A DNA stretch of 15,939 nucleotides from Actinomycetes bacterium. GTDB taxonomy: Bacteria; Actinomycetota; Acidimicrobiia; Acidimicrobiales; Palsa-688. This document shows, piece after piece, positions 14,199 to 15,939 of this stretch. Within the stretch, counting starts at the first letter, position 1. Each line of letters opens with the position of its first letter. The stretch spans positions 1 to 15,939 of the forward strand of contig JAKBBS010000069.1 in the NCBI GenBank assembly GCA_021808425.1, read 5' to 3'. Both the position numbers and the translations under genes were made by a program. Below the pieces are notes generated by a model. The model saw nothing but the letters and a program-made list of their open reading frames with translations, searched no databases and had not been told where the DNA came from.

Positions 14199-15199
14199 CG
14201 CGTCGCTCCCTTTGCCCAATCGGCAGCCAATGCCACAATTCCCATTACCAACACAGCAGCGAGCGAGATCCGCCGGGACAGCAGGCAGGCCGCTTCGATG
14301 TCTGCGCTTGACGGCGGGCGGCCATGGCCGAGCTGCGGGCGGTTCTCCAGCCGACCGTGGTAGTCGTTGAGTCCCCCCAGGCGCACATCTAGCGAGGCAG
14401 CGAATGCTGCCTCCGCCACACCGGCGTTCGGCGAGGGATGCGACGGCGCTTGGTGGCGGACAGCTTCGATGATCTGCCCAGTCTTTGCAGGATCGCAGAT
14501 CGCGGCGAGGGCTGCCGTTACTCGCGCTGGGAGCCAGTTAGCGGCGTCGTCGCATCGGGCCGACGCCCATCCGAATCGCTCGAAGCGCTCGCTTCGATGC
14601 CCGACCATCGCGTCCATCGTGTTGACCGCCCGGTAAACCAACGCTCCCCGGGCTCCCCCAGCGAAACCCCACACCAGCGGTGCGATCACCGCGTCGACGG
14701 TGTTCTCCGCCACCGACTCGACGACGCCCCGTGCGATCTCGTGGCTGTCGAGGTTGTCGGTTCGTCGCCCGACGAGGCTTCGAAGCGATCGGCGGGCCTC
14801 CTCGAGGTCGCCAGCGTCGAGGTGGTCGGCGACCGCCGAGGCCGCTTCGCAAAGCGAGCGTGACGCGACAGCCACATATGCGGCGACGGCCAGCGCCCCC
14901 GCGTGGGACCGCCGGGCTCGCCCGGTTGCCGTCCCGGTGACTTCTTCGACAACTCGCGCCGCGAGGACGGCGAGCATGACGCCGCTGGCGCAGTATGCGA
15001 CGCCGGCAACGCGCGAGTCGCGCCACCATCGGGTCTCCCCCCATGTCATCGCCTTGCCAAACCATGCAACCGGGTGCGCCGTCTCGGGCGGTTCGCCGAG
15101 AACCCTGTCGGCGACAAGAGCGAACGCAAGCGCCGCCACCGTCGCCGTCGCGGGCGCCGTCGCCAGTCGACTCCCCGCAACGTTCGGCGGAGTCACCAT
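14195..15199 (-). CDS. cbiB: Adenosylcobinamide-phosphate synthase CbiB
   Basis: An integral membrane protein of 334 residues that attaches the aminopropanol(-phosphate) arm to adenosylcobyric acid. Recognisable family elements in order are ADRVLGEPPE (30-39), HPVAWFGKAM (42-51), a hydrophobic stretch around 65-85, ENTVDAVIAPLVWG, YRAVNTMDAMVGHRS, RFGWASARCDDAANW, and the C-terminal PSPNAGVAEAAFAA with LGGLNDYHG. A hydrophobic helix closes the chain. The frame is open far upstream to 15781 only because it overlaps cobS in another frame; the family start coincides with ATG 15199. That gives a 7-base overlap with cobS, or 4 bases if GTG 15196 is used. It is called cobD in the aerobic-pathway nomenclature. 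Confidence 0.94.
   Translation of the reverse strand: MVTPPNVAGSRLATAPATATVAALAFALVADRVLGEPPETAHPVAWFGKAMTWGETRWWRDSRVAGVAYCASGVMLAVLAARVVEEVTGTATGRARRSHAGALAVAAYVAVASRSLCEAASAVADHLDAGDLEEARRSLRSLVGRRTDNLDSHEIARGVVESVAENTVDAVIAPLVWGFAGGARGALVYRAVNTMDAMVGHRSERFERFGWASARCDDAANWLPARVTAALAAICDPAKTGQIIEAVRHQAPSHPSPNAGVAEAAFAASLDVRLGGLNDYHGRLENRPQLGHGRPPSSADIEAACLLSRRISLAAVLVMGIVALAADWAKGATR
14206..14210 (-). promoter_or_regulatory. Ribosome binding site of the cobC-like gene
   Basis: GGGAG on the minus strand lies 7 bases before ATG 14198 and inside the cbiB end. It favours this start over the ATG seven codons upstream in the same frame (14219). Confidence 0.5.
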
Positions 15200-15897
15200 T
15201 TCGCGGCTGCCACCAGTAGGCCGACAGTCTCCACGACAAGCACCGTCGCTCCGAGCACGTCGCCGGTGTAGCCGCCAAGTCGTCGGTCGGCAAGCGCCAC
15301 GACCGCAGCGCCGCCCAAGAGGCCGCACAGCGCGGCCGCTATACCCGGGCCGGGACGCCACGCTGCGCACAAAGCAACCGCGCCCGCTATCCCGGCAATG
15401 AGTATCGGCCAGCTTGCAGGACCGGCGAACGCCGTGGCGAGGCCACCACCCCGACGGGCATAGGGCCGGCGTCGCACTACGACTGATATCGCCGCACGAG
15501 ACAGCCCCCACAGGCCGCCGACGAGCAGGATCGACGGGCGCAGCGAGGCGAGAGCCACCCAACGAAGCAGGAGCAACGAAGCACCACACGCGACCCCAAA
15601 GGCGCCTGCCTGAGGGGTCGCCATAACCTCGAGTCGCCGCGAGCGGGGCATCGGCGCGATGAGGCCGTCGCCGCTGTCGACGAGTCCGTCGAAATGCAGC
15701 ATCCCCGTGACAGCAAGGTCCGCTACGACGACCACCGCCGCAGCCGGCCCCGGTGTCCATACTCGCGCGGTCACCCACCAAAGTCCGCCGAGGGCAAGCC
15801 CGAGCAGTGCCCCGACCGGGGCAAACCAGTCGACCGTACGCGGACCGGGTTGGCGGGATCCCCCGACGACGCTAAGAAAGGAAAGAGCGGAGCGCAC
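15193..15897 (-). CDS. cobS: Adenosylcobinamide-GDP ribazoletransferase (cobalamin synthase) CobS
   Basis: A polytopic membrane enzyme of about 234 residues that joins adenosylcobinamide-GDP and alpha-ribazole (phosphate) to make the complete cobalamin. The acidic motif HFDGLVDSGDGL at 68-79 (D70, D74, D77) is the metal/phosphate site of the CDP-alcohol-transferase-like family. RRLEVMATPQAGAFG at 87-101 and GGYTGDVLGA at 208-217 are further signatures. Between them lie several Ala/Leu/Val-rich membrane helices, and the C-terminus VGLLVAAAKW is hydrophobic. The GTG at 15897 with GAAGG 4 bases upstream fits the family N-terminus. However, the frame stays open to the window edge, so a start further upstream cannot be excluded. 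First gene of the operon visible here. Confidence 0.92.
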   Translation of the reverse strand: MRSALSFLSVVGGSRQPGPRTVDWFAPVGALLGLALGGLWWVTARVWTPGPAAAVVVVADLAVTGMLHFDGLVDSGDGLIAPMPRSRRLEVMATPQAGAFGVACGASLLLLRWVALASLRPSILLVGGLWGLSRAAISVVVRRRPYARRGGGLATAFAGPASWPILIAGIAGAVALCAAWRPGPGIAAALCGLLGGAAVVALADRRLGGYTGDVLGATVLVVETVGLLVAAAKW

Positions 15898-15939
15898 GGC
15901 GCCTTCACGCCCCTCGCGGATGATCGCCAGGCGCCACGG

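Noticed and set aside
15200..15781. 194-codon upstream extension of the cbiB frame
   Set aside because: It overlaps cobS on the same strand in another frame; the extension is Arg/Gly-rich and unlike CbiB, whose family N-terminus starts at 15199.
15898..15939. Cobalamin riboswitch or promoter upstream of cobS
   Set aside because: Only 42 bases remain and they show no B12-box-like sequence; the operon probably starts further upstream, outside the window.

Overview
The window is about 16 kb of high-GC, almost fully coding DNA from an actinobacterium. The mycothiol ligase gene mshC, a coenzyme-F420-dependent NADP reductase gene, the thrS–HIT gene pair (also adjacent in Mycobacterium) and the extra EF-G-like factor all point there. 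The particular mix and divergence would suit Acidimicrobiia or a nearby lineage, but that placement is inference. I see no tRNA, rRNA, insertion sequence, phage gene, CRISPR array or riboswitch. The only gaps between genes are about 11, 55 and 65 bases long.

Region 1 (1-1630, + strand) is the 3' three quarters of an EF-G2-type translation-factor gene. It converges on a minus-strand group (1642-5870): npdG (F420H2:NADP+ oxidoreductase) > mshC (mycothiol ligase) > thrS (threonyl-tRNA synthetase without the usual N-terminal TGS domain) > a HIT-family Ap4A phosphorylase-like gene. The last three are joined by 4-base stop/start overlaps. Upstream of npdG, on the + strand, lies a small orphan gene (5936-6355) for a thioredoxin-like CxxC protein. 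Its 3' end runs 41 bases into the end of the next operon.

Region 2 (6315-15939, minus strand) is a late cobalamin operon read cobS > cbiB > cobC-like > cobQ > cobN > fused BchI/BchD-type chelatase subunit. Every junction is a 4-base (or 7-base at cbiB) overlap. Together these genes insert cobalt late (CobN plus the AAA+/VWA motor), amidate the side chains (CobQ), make and attach the aminopropanol arm (CobC-like enzyme, CbiB) and add the lower nucleotide loop (CobS). The promoter, any cobalamin riboswitch and the remaining cob genes would lie beyond the right edge.

Most genes belong to known families; I did not find a clear undescribed system. The features most worth a second look are a perfect 11-bp tandem repeat that forms the cobC/cobQ boundary (with one copy the two genes would fuse in frame), a cobC-like enzyme apparently missing about 30 residues of the usual fold, a TGS-less ThrRS, an MshC keeping a CysRS-like glutamate at the zinc site, and the orphan CxxC protein, possibly leaderless, beside thiol/F420 redox genes.
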